NCBI GenBank assembly: GCA_947503965.1
Contig: CANNFU010000008.1
Location: forward strand, 1-64,000
Direction: 5' to 3'
DNA: 64,000 bases
Origin: an uncultured Paracoccaceae bacterium
GTDB taxonomy: Bacteria; Pseudomonadota; Alphaproteobacteria; Rhodobacterales; Rhodobacteraceae
In this document: positions 53,441 to 61,719 of the stretch, one piece after another
Layout of the letters: each line of letters opens with the position of its first letter
Numbering within the stretch: the stretch's first letter is position 1
Notes under the pieces: model-generated
The model's input: the letters and a program-made list of their open reading frames with translations, nothing else
Databases searched by the model: none
What the model was told of the DNA's origin: nothing
Program-made: the position numbers and the translations under genes

Positions 53441-56020
53441 ATGGATATGACAGATGATCTGACGACGGGCCTGACCGCGCAACGTGCCTTGGCCCTGCAC
53501 GACACATATGGTTGGAACGAGCTACCGCAGGTGGCCGGTCCGTCGCCGCTGCGCATCCTGTTGCGCCAGTTCACCAATGTGCTGGTGATCATCCTGATCA
53601 TCGCGGCTGCCATCGCCTTTGTCGCGGGCGAGCGGATTGATACCATCGCCATAGCCATTGTGATCCTGCTGAACGGCGCGCTTGGGTTCGTGCAGGAATG
53701 GCGGGCCGAAAACGCGCTGCAGGCCTTGCGCAGTATGATGTCGCCGCAGGCCACAGTCCTGCGTGACGGGCGCCAGATGATCATCCCCGCGCGCGATCTG
53801 GTGCCAGGTGATCTGATCATTGTGGCAGCAGGCGACCGCGTGCCAGCCGATGCCGACGTGATCGAACAGACGTCCCTTTCTGCCGATGAAAGTGCGCTGA
53901 CGGGTGAATCGATGCCCGTGGCCAAAGATGGTGCAGAAGCCGCACTTTACACCGGCACCAATGTCGTCGAAGGGCGCGGCATGGGGCGGGTCACGGCGAT
54001 CGGGACCAAGACGCGCTTTGGCCAGATCGCGGTGCTGACCGGGTCCGTCGAACAGCGCGAGACACACTTGCAGCGGCAGTTGGGACAGTTGGCCAAGCAA
54101 CTGGGCATCGTCGCCCTGCTGATCGCTGCCGCCATCATGGGTCTGGGCGTCTGGAGCGGGCGGCCCATGACCGAAATGTTCATGACCGGTATCTCGCTTG
54201 CCGTCGCAATGGTGCCAGAGGGGCTGCCAGCGGTGGTCACGATCACCATTGCCCTGGGCGCTGCAGCATTGGTGCGCCAGAATGCGCTGACACGGCGCCT
54301 GCAAGCGGTTGAAACGTTGGGCGCGGCATCGGTCATCTGCACTGACAAAACCGGCACGCTGACCGAAAACAAGATGACCGCGACGGAAATCTGGACACCG
54401 CTGGGCCACTATCAGGTCACGGGCACTGGCTATGACCCGTCCGGTCACATCGCGCAGGATGGGGAAAAGCGGCGCGCGTCGAACGATCCGGTGCTGGCGG
54501 CCTTGCTAGAGGTCTGCGCAGGCTGCACCCATGCCACCTTGCAGCACGACGCAGGTGAATGGACGATGATCGGCAGCCCGACCGAAGGGGCCTTGCTCAC
54601 GCTCGCCTACAAAGGCTGGGCCGCCCTGCCCCATGCTGCCGATATCGTGGCAGAGCTGCCATTCAGCAGCGACCGCAAGCGGATGAGCGTCCTGCGCAGA
54701 GCACCTGACGGCCTGAAGGTACTGACCAAAGGCGCGCCCGAGCGGGTACGCGACCTTTGCACCACCATCATGGGTCCGGATGGCCCTGTGCCGATGACGG
54801 ATGACAGTCGCGCACAGATCGAGGCCGCGTATACCGACATGGCCGCCAACGGGCACCGGGTTATTGCATTGGCCGCAGGCGCCAGCACCGATGAGACCGT
54901 GCACGAAGACGCGCTGACCTTTCTTGGCCTTGTCGGCATCATCGACCCGCCGCGCCCCGAAGTTCCTGCCGCTGTGGCCCTTGCCCATGCAGCAGGCACC
55001 CGGATCATCATGATTACCGGCGACAGTCCGGTCACGGCCAAGGCCATCGCCAAAAGCATCGGATTGGATCCCCAGGCGGTCATGACGCACGAAGCGCTCG
55101 CTGCCATGTCGGACACGGAACTGGCCCACGCCTTGAAGCAGGATATGCTGATCGCACGGGCTGAACCGGCTGACAAGATGCGGATCGTCGCGCTGTTGCA
55201 GGGCGAAGGACAGATCGTGGCGATGACAGGCGACGGGGTGAATGACGCCCCCGCACTGGAACAGGCCGACATCGGTATTGCGATGGGGATCAGGGGTACG
55301 GATGTCGCCAAGGATGCCTCTGATCTGGTACTTCTGGACGACAATTTTGCCACGATCATCGCCGCGATCCGCGAAGGGCGGCGGCAGTTCGACAATCTGC
55401 GCAAATTCGTCCGCTACCTGCTGTCCTCGAACGCGGGCGAGGTGATCGCGCTGGTTGTAAATATCATTATCGGGGGACCGCTGATCTTTCTGGCGACGCA
55501 AATCCTGTGGATGAACCTGATCACCGACGGGCTGACGGCGGTCGCGCTGGGGCTGGAAAAGCCCGAAAAGGGTCAGATGCAGGAACCGCCCCGTCCGATG
55601 AACGCGCCGATCCTTGGCTGGTCCGGGGTGCTGCTGATCGCAGTTTTCGGGACATATACGGGTCTGTCGAGCCTGTGGATCTTCTGGACCTTGCTGCCCA
55701 CGGACGAAACACTCGCCCGGACCGCGGCCTTCACCGCAATGGTGGTGTTTGAGAAATTCAGCGTTTTCGCCTTCCGGTCGCTGCGCTCACCCTGCAGCGC
55801 GATTGGCTGGGCCAGCAATCCGTTCCTGCTGCTGGCACTGGCGGCGACCTTGGGTGCGCAGGTTGCTGCGGTCTATTGGGCGCCATTGCAGACCCTGCTG
55901 CACACCACCGGGCTAAGCCTTGCGGAATGGCAGATAATCGGGCTGTTCACCCTGCCGCTGATCATCCTGCCCGAGGTGACAAAGATGATCCTGATGAGGA
56001 GACGCGCCAATGGCACTTGA
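53441..56020 (+). CDS. P2-type cation-transporting ATPase (Ca2+-ATPase-like)
   Basis: An 859-residue P-type ATPase with LTGESMPV (actuator), CTDKTGTLTENKMT (phosphorylated Asp), KGAPERV (nucleotide site), MTGDGVNDAPALEQADIG (hinge) and the M4 motif VPEGLP, which points to Ca2+ or other P2-type cations rather than heavy metals; no N-terminal heavy-metal domain. Ten membrane helices are expected. Its 3' end overlaps the next gene by 11 bases, so a metal pump and a VIT1-like transporter are coupled. The ion is not certain. Confidence 0.88.
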   Translation: MDMTDDLTTGLTAQRALALHDTYGWNELPQVAGPSPLRILLRQFTNVLVIILIIAAAIAFVAGERIDTIAIAIVILLNGALGFVQEWRAENALQALRSMMSPQATVLRDGRQMIIPARDLVPGDLIIVAAGDRVPADADVIEQTSLSADESALTGESMPVAKDGAEAALYTGTNVVEGRGMGRVTAIGTKTRFGQIAVLTGSVEQRETHLQRQLGQLAKQLGIVALLIAAAIMGLGVWSGRPMTEMFMTGISLAVAMVPEGLPAVVTITIALGAAALVRQNALTRRLQAVETLGAASVICTDKTGTLTENKMTATEIWTPLGHYQVTGTGYDPSGHIAQDGEKRRASNDPVLAALLEVCAGCTHATLQHDAGEWTMIGSPTEGALLTLAYKGWAALPHAADIVAELPFSSDRKRMSVLRRAPDGLKVLTKGAPERVRDLCTTIMGPDGPVPMTDDSRAQIEAAYTDMAANGHRVIALAAGASTDETVHEDALTFLGLVGIIDPPRPEVPAAVALAHAAGTRIIMITGDSPVTAKAIAKSIGLDPQAVMTHEALAAMSDTELAHALKQDMLIARAEPADKMRIVALLQGEGQIVAMTGDGVNDAPALEQADIGIAMGIRGTDVAKDASDLVLLDDNFATIIAAIREGRRQFDNLRKFVRYLLSSNAGEVIALVVNIIIGGPLIFLATQILWMNLITDGLTAVALGLEKPEKGQMQEPPRPMNAPILGWSGVLLIAVFGTYTGLSSLWIFWTLLPTDETLARTAAFTAMVVFEKFSVFAFRSLRSPCSAIGWASNPFLLLALAATLGAQVAAVYWAPLQTLLHTTGLSLAEWQIIGLFTLPLIILPEVTKMILMRRRANGT

Positions 56021-56723
56021 ACATGGACATGGCCCGCGCGAAATCGCAGCACGGCTGGATGCACAAAATGATAGCGGGCGGTTGCGCGACGCCATTTTTG
56101 GCGGAATCGACGGGACAGTGACCACCTTTGCGATTGTCGCAGGCGTGCAGGGTGCCGGCCTCGCATCACATGTCGTCATTGCGCTTGGCTTGGCCAATGT
56201 GCTGGCTGACGGGTTTTCGATGGCGGCAGGCAATTACGCAGGCACCAAGGCGATTGCAGATGATCGGCGCAGGCTGTGGGAAGTCGAAGAGCGGCACGTC
56301 CGTGAAAACCCAAAAGGGGAACGTGACGAGCTGGAACAGATTCTCGCGCGTAAGGGGCTGAGCGGGCAAGTGCTGCAAGACGCCACAACCATGATCAGCG
56401 CCAACAAAAAGCAATGGATTACCATGATGATGGCCGAGGAATACGGGCTGCCCCCGGTCGATGATCGGCCCGTTCGGGCGGCGCTGGTGATCTTTGTGGC
56501 TTTCGTGCTGGCGGGCATGCTGCCGCTTTTGCCCTACCTCGCGGGGCTGACCCCGGCGTTCTCATGGTCCACGGGCATCGCAGCACTGACGTTTTTCGCA
56601 ATCGGTACGATCAAATCACGCTGGTCCTTGGCGCCATGGTGGCGATCCGGGCTTGAAACCTTGGTGATCGGCGGGCTCGCGGCCGGGCTGGCCTATGCGG
56701 TGGGCGGGTTGTTTCACGCCTAG
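56010..56723 (+). CDS. VIT1/CCC1 family iron/manganese transporter
   Basis: A 237-residue protein with about five helices and the signature DAIFGGIDGTVTTFAIVAGV followed by ANVLADGFSMAAGNY, with an acidic, Glu-rich cytoplasmic segment (about residues 85-130) that binds metal in plant VIT1. Starts within the ATPase gene and ends four bases into the convergent oxidoreductase gene. Likely moves Fe2+ or Mn2+ across the inner membrane. Confidence 0.88.
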   Translation: MALEHGHGPREIAARLDAQNDSGRLRDAIFGGIDGTVTTFAIVAGVQGAGLASHVVIALGLANVLADGFSMAAGNYAGTKAIADDRRRLWEVEERHVRENPKGERDELEQILARKGLSGQVLQDATTMISANKKQWITMMMAEEYGLPPVDDRPVRAALVIFVAFVLAGMLPLLPYLAGLTPAFSWSTGIAALTFFAIGTIKSRWSLAPWWRSGLETLVIGGLAAGLAYAVGGLFHA

Positions 56724-57808
56724 ATCAACACCTGGTCCACGGGGCGGCGCAAGGACATTGGCAGTGCTGGCGCACGCCCAAATCGAACGATCAGATCAGG
56801 TCGCTGATCCGGTGCACCCAGTAACTGTGCAAATTCGGGGCGGACGGAAGGCACCTCGATCGGCTGGTTGATATGGGCGTTGCGAATACCCAGAACGGTC
56901 GCCTGCAACGCAAAACGCTGAAAGCTGCGCCCGACATTGATCCAGTAGGCCGGATCGGCGCGATCCCCGATAAAGACGGCGATCCCGGCAGAAGATGCAA
57001 TCTGGCGCGCGTATTTGTCGTTCTCGGCGTCCTTGGTGAAGAATTGCCCAAACATGCGGCGGGCCAGCCATGCGGGAACCACGGGATTGCCAGAGGTAGC
57101 GGCAAAAAGCCCATCCATGCTTGCCATCGCCTGATCAGGGGTAAAACGCAGCCATTCGATCAGTTCTGCCACAAATGCAGGATCGTCCATTTGCGCACTG
57201 TTGCCCTGCACGACAAGCTCCGTGACCGCGGCGCGGTCAGCGGGTTCCGTCAGGATCAGGACATTCACACCATCTTGGCGGGCGGCAGTCTGCAAAAGAG
57301 CGATATCAGCGGCAGACACCTGCGTTCCGTCATAAAGGGACCGCGTGGATTGGCGCTGCGGGATCGCTTGATAAAGGACCTCATCGGCTGTGGGTGCCAC
57401 GCCAAGTGCGACGTCAATCCGCGGATCGGGACCATCCGACGTCCTGATTTCTGCAGAACGGCCATTCGCCCGCGCGGCGATGGCAAGGTTTTCGGCCGCG
57501 CAGCCAAGACTGACAAAAAGATGATGATCGTCGGGGTCAACCACCGCCGTGCGGCGCGTGTAATCCGGGGACAGTGTGATGCCTTGCGTGTGCAACCCGA
57601 AATGCCACGGCTGCGCGTTGTGGCCATTGGCAGCAAGCGTGGCCATACGCACAAAGTCTGTCACTTCCGGCGTTGCGGCCAGCAATTCGCGCTGCTGGGC
57701 AACGACGCGCTCGTATGGCCCCATCCGAGGCCATACCCGATAGCCAGCAGCCCCACCGACCACGGCAGCGGCGGCCCCTGTCAAAAGCAACGTGCGGCGC
57801 GACATCAT
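56720..57808 (-). CDS. Acg-like nitroreductase-family flavoprotein with Tat-type signal
   Basis: A 362-residue protein starting MMSRRTLLLTGAAAAVVGG, a twin-arginine-type signal. The body resembles the Acg/Rv2032 family of FMN-binding nitroreductase-like proteins (AANGHNAQPWHFGL, LGCAAENLAIAARANG, PQRQSTRSLYDG, LGIRNAHINQPIEVP). In mycobacteria acg belongs to the DosR dormancy regulon; activity there is unclear, possibly flavin storage. It lies four bases downstream of the host-attachment-family gene, so one transcript under the FixK/FNR box at 58304 is likely. Confidence 0.82.
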   Translation of the reverse strand: MMSRRTLLLTGAAAAVVGGAAGYRVWPRMGPYERVVAQQRELLAATPEVTDFVRMATLAANGHNAQPWHFGLHTQGITLSPDYTRRTAVVDPDDHHLFVSLGCAAENLAIAARANGRSAEIRTSDGPDPRIDVALGVAPTADEVLYQAIPQRQSTRSLYDGTQVSAADIALLQTAARQDGVNVLILTEPADRAAVTELVVQGNSAQMDDPAFVAELIEWLRFTPDQAMASMDGLFAATSGNPVVPAWLARRMFGQFFTKDAENDKYARQIASSAGIAVFIGDRADPAYWINVGRSFQRFALQATVLGIRNAHINQPIEVPSVRPEFAQLLGAPDQRPDLIVRFGRAPALPMSLRRPVDQVLI

Positions 57809-57811
57809 CTC

Positions 57812-58252
57812 TTAAACTGCCAATATGTCTTCCAGGTGCCCGGGCAATTCATCCAGCGGAAGATGGGTCAGATCCTTGGGTACATCAGCATGCAGCGCTT
57901 TGCGCAGTGCCGGTGTCATAACCTGCCGCAGGTGTCCCAACATTGCGGCGGGGGCGATCAGGATCAGGCGGTGGTAGTCGCCCCTGGTCAGGGCCGCCTC
58001 AAGATAAGCGGTGATGTCAGAGGCAAAGACGCGCGCCGCCTGCCCTTTCAGGTCCGGATCTGAAATGCTGCTGCGATTGGGGCCAACGGCGGCGTTTGTC
58101 AGCCCTGGGGCATCGGACAGTTCAGTGATGGCCGGTGCCATAAGTCCTTGGGTGCCGCGCCCATAAAGACCTTTGCCTGTGCCATCATTGACTGCGATAC
58201 GCACGGTCTGTGCATCGGCGAGTACAATCCATGTCTTGATCGGTTTCATCAT
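57812..58252 (-). CDS. Host attachment/baeRF-like family protein
   Basis: A 146-residue soluble protein with TWIVLADAQTVRIAVNDG near the N-terminus and HRLILIAPAAMLGHLRQ near the end, matching the family annotated as required for attachment to host cells and related to release-factor-like baeRF domains. The annotation is historic and a ribosome- or stress-related function is as likely. It is divergent from the FixL-like kinase with the FixK/FNR box between. Confidence 0.8.
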   Translation of the reverse strand: MMKPIKTWIVLADAQTVRIAVNDGTGKGLYGRGTQGLMAPAITELSDAPGLTNAAVGPNRSSISDPDLKGQAARVFASDITAYLEAALTRGDYHRLILIAPAAMLGHLRQVMTPALRKALHADVPKDLTHLPLDELPGHLEDILAV

Positions 58253-58303
58253 GCTGCTCCTGCGGGTTTGCTAACCTAGGATGGTGGTATGTTCATCGGC
58301 ACG

Positions 58304-58317
58304 GTTGATTTTTCTCA
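58304..58317. promoter_or_regulatory. FixK/FNR-type box ahead of the kinase gene
   Basis: TTGATTTTTCTCAA, one mismatch, 51 bases from 58252 and 50 from 58368. It suggests feedback of the FixK-type regulator on its own sensor. Confidence 0.7.
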
Positions 58318-58367
58318 ATAACCGGCGTCACTTTGCGGGAATAAGGGATCAGGTGGTGATACGTGCG

Positions 58368-59900
58368 ATGATGGATCAAGAACTTGACGGGCTCTTGCTT
58401 GTGGCCTTGCTGGACGCGATCCCTGATGCGGTGCTGCTTAGCGATGCACAGGGGCTGATCACCCGCGCAAATCCGGCGGCGGCCACGCTTTTCGGGTATG
58501 AGCCGCACGCGCTGATTGGCCAGAATGTCAGCATCCTGATGCCATCCGCGATGGCTGACCGCCATGACGGGTTCATGCAAAGCTACCTTTCCACGGGCAA
58601 GGCGCAGATCATCGGCATCGGCCGCACTGTCGAAGGGCTGCGCCGCAATGGTCAGACCTTTCCATTACATCTGTCCATCGGAACCGCCAATCACGCAGGC
58701 CGCGCGCATTTCGTGGCCATCATGCATGACATCAGCAGGCGGGTTGCGGCCGAGGATGCATTGGCCCGCTCGGCCCGGCTGGATGCAATCGGTCAGATGA
58801 CCAGCGGCATCAGCCATGATTTCAACAACATCCTGTCTGTCGTGATTGGCAATCTGGAACTCCTGGAAAGCCGGATCAAGGATCGTGAACAGCGCGAGAT
58901 GGTGTCGGACGCACTGGAAGCGGCTGAACTGGGTGCAGAACTGACTGCGGGGCTCAGCGCGTTTGGCCGCAAGTCGCCGATCCATTGTAACCCGACAGAT
59001 ATCAACGCCGCCTGCCGGTCAGCCGTAGCGCTGATCCGGCGCACATTCGATGCCCATTACGAGATCACACAGGAACTGAGTGATAGCATCCCTGCCGTGC
59101 GCAGCGACGGCACGCAATTGCAATCGGCGCTGATCAACATCGCGCTGAATGCCCGTGATGCGATGCCCGATGGGGGCAAGTTGATGATCCGGACCGAAGA
59201 AGTGGTCATTGATGATGACTACATCGCGCAGGAACTGGATGTGGATCAGGGCGCCTATGTGCGCGTGTCCGTGACCGATACCGGGCGGGGCATGGGGCCG
59301 GATACGCAAAAGCATGTGTTTGAGCCGTTCTTTACCACCAAGCCGGCCGGGCATGGCACAGGGCTGGGCATGGCGATGGTCTACGGCTTTGTGCGCCAGT
59401 GTGACGGGCATGTGACCGTCTATAGCGAAATCGGGCGGGGCACGACCATCGCGCTCTATTTCCCGATTGTTGACGCAGCGCCCGTTGAAAAACGCGCGGT
59501 TGCGGTGACCGAAACGCGCCAAACAGCGCGCGACAAGATGGTGCTTTTGGTTGAGGACAACCCGCACCTGCGCAAACTGACAGCGGCACGGCTCAAAGAG
59601 CTTGGTTATGGCGTGCGCGAGGCCGCACATGGTGATGTGGCGGCCGCACTGCTGCAAGAGGATCCTGACGGGATTGATGTGGTCTTTACCGATCTGGTGA
59701 TGCCCGGCGAACTGGACGGACTGGCGCTGGCCCGGCATATCGTGGCGACCTACCCGGACAAGCGTATCCTGCTGACCTCGGGCTATGCCGAAGACATCCT
59801 GACCCGGCAGAACGAAGAGATCGTCCATCAGGTCTTGCGCAAACCGTATCGTCAGTCAGATTTGGCGAAGGCGCTGGCGGCCTTGTTTGATGACGGCTGA
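58368..59900 (+). CDS. fixL: Hybrid FixL-type haem-PAS oxygen-sensor histidine kinase
   Basis: A 510-residue protein: PAS domain (about residues 12-125), HisKA with SGISHDFNN (phospho-His150), ATPase domain (NIALNARDAMPDGG, DTGRGMGP, GHGTGLGMAMVYG) and a C-terminal receiver (LVEDNPHLRKL, FTDLVMPGELDG, ending KPYRQSD). The PAS keeps FixL haem-pocket residues without gaps: His66 in ADRHDGF aligns with Bradyrhizobium FixL His200, Arg86 in IIGIGRTV with Arg220, and Ile81, Leu102 and Ile104 with Ile215, Leu236 and Ile238. It has no membrane segments, so cytosolic. Start chosen downstream of the FixK/FNR box. Hybrid FixLs signal to OmpR-type FxkR in rhizobia; such a regulator is the convergent neighbour, overlapping by 49 bases. 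Confidence 0.9.
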   Translation: MMDQELDGLLLVALLDAIPDAVLLSDAQGLITRANPAAATLFGYEPHALIGQNVSILMPSAMADRHDGFMQSYLSTGKAQIIGIGRTVEGLRRNGQTFPLHLSIGTANHAGRAHFVAIMHDISRRVAAEDALARSARLDAIGQMTSGISHDFNNILSVVIGNLELLESRIKDREQREMVSDALEAAELGAELTAGLSAFGRKSPIHCNPTDINAACRSAVALIRRTFDAHYEITQELSDSIPAVRSDGTQLQSALINIALNARDAMPDGGKLMIRTEEVVIDDDYIAQELDVDQGAYVRVSVTDTGRGMGPDTQKHVFEPFFTTKPAGHGTGLGMAMVYGFVRQCDGHVTVYSEIGRGTTIALYFPIVDAAPVEKRAVAVTETRQTARDKMVLLVEDNPHLRKLTAARLKELGYGVREAAHGDVAAALLQEDPDGIDVVFTDLVMPGELDGLALARHIVATYPDKRILLTSGYAEDILTRQNEEIVHQVLRKPYRQSDLAKALAALFDDG

Positions 59901-60616
59901 TCCATCTGCACGTCACAGGTAAATGAATATCCCACCCCCCGGATCGTCGAAATCAGGCGGGGTGCCGCGGGATTACGCTCGATCTTCTTGCGCAGTCGGG
60001 CGATCTGGTTGTCGATGGTGCGGTCCAATGGGGCATAGCAGTGGCCACCGACCAGATCCATCAGCTGTTCCCGGGACAACACCCGCTTGGGGCGGGCCAG
60101 AAATATTGAAAGCAACTTGAATTCGCCGCTGGTCAGGTCAATCAAATCGCCATTGCGGTCGAAAAGCGTCATTTCGTCGATCACGGCGGTCATGTCGTCA
60201 AAGTGCCAGGCCGGACTGCCCGCAGCCAAAGATGGTTTGGGCGCAGTGTCGCGGGTACGGCGCAGGACAGATTTGATCCGGGCCACGACTTCGCGCAGGT
60301 GAAACGGCTTGCTGACATAATCATCAGCACCGATCTCCAGCCCGACAACGCGGTCAATCACATCGTCCTTGCCTGTCACCATGATGATCGGCACGGCAGA
60401 GATTTTGCGGATCGCGCGCGCAACGTCAAAACCGTCGTCCTCGCCAAGGTCCAGATCAAGGGTGATCAGATCAATAGGGTGTTGGGCTATCGCTGCCAGC
60501 GTGCCGGCCTTATCGCCAGCCTCGCGCACGATGGCGCCTTCGCCCTCAAAGCACCGCCGCAACACGTTGCGGATCTTGGGATCGTCATCGACGACAAGAA
60601 TAACGGCGCTTTTCAC
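59852..60616 (-). CDS. fxkR: OmpR/PhoB-family response regulator, FxkR-like
   Basis: A 254-residue regulator: receiver domain (about residues 1-120) with acidic pocket VVDDDP, phospho-acceptor Asp54 in LITLDLDLGEDDG, MVTGKDD and YVSKPF; and a winged-helix DNA-binding domain (about 140-240) with GEFKLLSIFL, RVLSREQLMDLV, RTIDNQIARLRKKIE and IRGVGYSF. I prefer the GTG at 60616 (GGGGA upstream) to the GTG at 60646. Its gene is divergent from the FixK-type gene and convergent with the hybrid FixL kinase, so function as the missing link between them, like Rhizobium etli FxkR, is strongly suggested by context but not proven. Confidence 0.85.
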   Translation of the reverse strand: MKSAVILVVDDDPKIRNVLRRCFEGEGAIVREAGDKAGTLAAIAQHPIDLITLDLDLGEDDGFDVARAIRKISAVPIIMVTGKDDVIDRVVGLEIGADDYVSKPFHLREVVARIKSVLRRTRDTAPKPSLAAGSPAWHFDDMTAVIDEMTLFDRNGDLIDLTSGEFKLLSIFLARPKRVLSREQLMDLVGGHCYAPLDRTIDNQIARLRKKIERNPAAPRLISTIRGVGYSFTCDVQMDQPSSNKAASAFAKSD

Positions 60617-60687
60617 GGAAGGTCCCCACCACTGTGAATCTGACACATCGGGATACTATGTGCTGAGTGTAGCCTATTCCACGGCCC

Positions 60688-60713
60688 GTTACAATTTGAT
60701 ACAAACGGATACG
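60688..60713. promoter_or_regulatory. K-box-like direct repeat upstream of fixK-type gene
   Basis: GTTACA, GATACA and GATACG recur with exactly four bases between them (period 10), at 60688, 60698 and 60708. OmpR-type regulators bind head-to-tail repeats of this period, and the rhizobial FxkR K-box is, from memory, a GTTACA-N4-GTTACA repeat. It lies in the divergent gap, about 67 bases before the fixK-type ATG. Confidence 0.7.
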
Positions 60714-60779
60714 GTCCATGTGGTGTGTCCGATACAACAACACCCCAGCTTCCTTTCACATCATTGAAAGGACGCTGCC

Positions 60780-61454
60780 ATGTACGTCACCGCCGCCATG
60801 CCCGCCCCGCTCGCCCTGAAAACCCCATCAGCAAAGCCCAATATCGTCAGACAAAGAACGGTCACGATCAAGCCGGGCAAACATCTGTTTCTGGAAGGCG
60901 ATCCGGCAGATCGCATCTTTGAGGTGGCCAGCGGCGTGCTGCGCCTGACCCGGATCATGGAAGATGGACGCCGGCAGGTGATCGCCTTTGGTTATCCGGG
61001 GGATACCGTAGGTTTCCCCAGTGACGGGCGCTATCACACTGACTGCGATGCCTTGGTGCCCAGCACGCTTGTGGTGCATCGCCGTGATCAACTGGAATCG
61101 GCGAAGGGTGATCCGGCGCTGCATCTGCGACTGCTACAGGCCGCCCTGCGCGAGATCAGCGGGATGCAGGACCATTTCATGATGCTGGGGCGCAAATCCT
61201 CGGTGGAAAAGCTGGCGTCGTTTCTGCGCGTGCTGACTGACCGCGTTGGCGAACCTTTGGGTGACTTTGACCAGGTCACCTTGCCAATGACACGGGCCGA
61301 TATCGCCGATTTTCTGGGGCTGACGACCGAAACGGTCAGCCGGACATTCACCCAGCTGCGGAAGGCAAAGATCATTGCGATTGATCACGTGAACACGGTG
61401 ATCATCCTCAAACCCATCGCCCTGCGCGCGATTGCGGAAGGCGACGATGACTAA
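60780..61454 (+). CDS. fixK: FixK-type CRP/FNR family transcription regulator
   Basis: A 224-residue protein with a cyclic-nucleotide-fold sensory domain (about residues 28-120), a dimerisation helix and an HTH whose recognition segment LTTETVSRTFTQL has the Glu184, Ser187, Arg188 triad that reads TTGA half-sites. The N-terminus has no cysteine cluster; the only Cys is Cys89, so it should not carry an FNR 4Fe-4S cluster and is closer to FixK. AAAGGA lies upstream of the ATG. Its expected target matches the sixteen dyads spread over the window. A terminator follows the gene. Confidence 0.9.
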   Translation: MYVTAAMPAPLALKTPSAKPNIVRQRTVTIKPGKHLFLEGDPADRIFEVASGVLRLTRIMEDGRRQVIAFGYPGDTVGFPSDGRYHTDCDALVPSTLVVHRRDQLESAKGDPALHLRLLQAALREISGMQDHFMMLGRKSSVEKLASFLRVLTDRVGEPLGDFDQVTLPMTRADIADFLGLTTETVSRTFTQLRKAKIIAIDHVNTVIILKPIALRAIAEGDDD

Positions 61455-61472
61455 TTATGGGTCCCCCCTGAG

Positions 61473-61514
61473 TGCCGAGGCACAGGTGCAGCAGCACGGC
61501 CTCGGCATTTTTTT
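61473..61514 (+). terminator. Rho-independent terminator after fixK-type gene
   Basis: TGCCGAGGC at 61473 pairs with GCCTCGGCA at 61499 (nine base pairs), followed by seven T residues. It is 19 bases past the stop codon. Confidence 0.85.
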
Positions 61515-61719
61515 CTGAACGGCCATTCTTGTACAAAGTGCGAACCTGCTTGTCGTTCACGGAGCAAGGCCGAGGCGGACACTTGTCCCAGCGATTTGAA
61601 TGAGTGTTACGCGGGACGGAAGGTGCATTGACGTCCATCTCGCCAATGGCTCTTTTCAAAAAATGCGAAGCGACGGTACGGCGTTAAGTGATTTTGCCAA
61701 AACGGGAAACTGGGGTTGC

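Noticed and set aside
60690..60703. TTGATACAAACGGA near 60697 as another FixK/FNR box
   Set aside because: Only the left half matches; the right half lacks TCAA. The ten-base direct repeat explains the sequence better.
60780..61454. Calling the CRP/FNR protein an FNR with a 4Fe-4S cluster
   Set aside because: There is a single cysteine (Cys89) and no N-terminal cysteine set.
61408..61659. Minus-strand reading across the fixK terminator
   Set aside because: It reads through a strong terminator hairpin and shows no family similarity or ribosome site.
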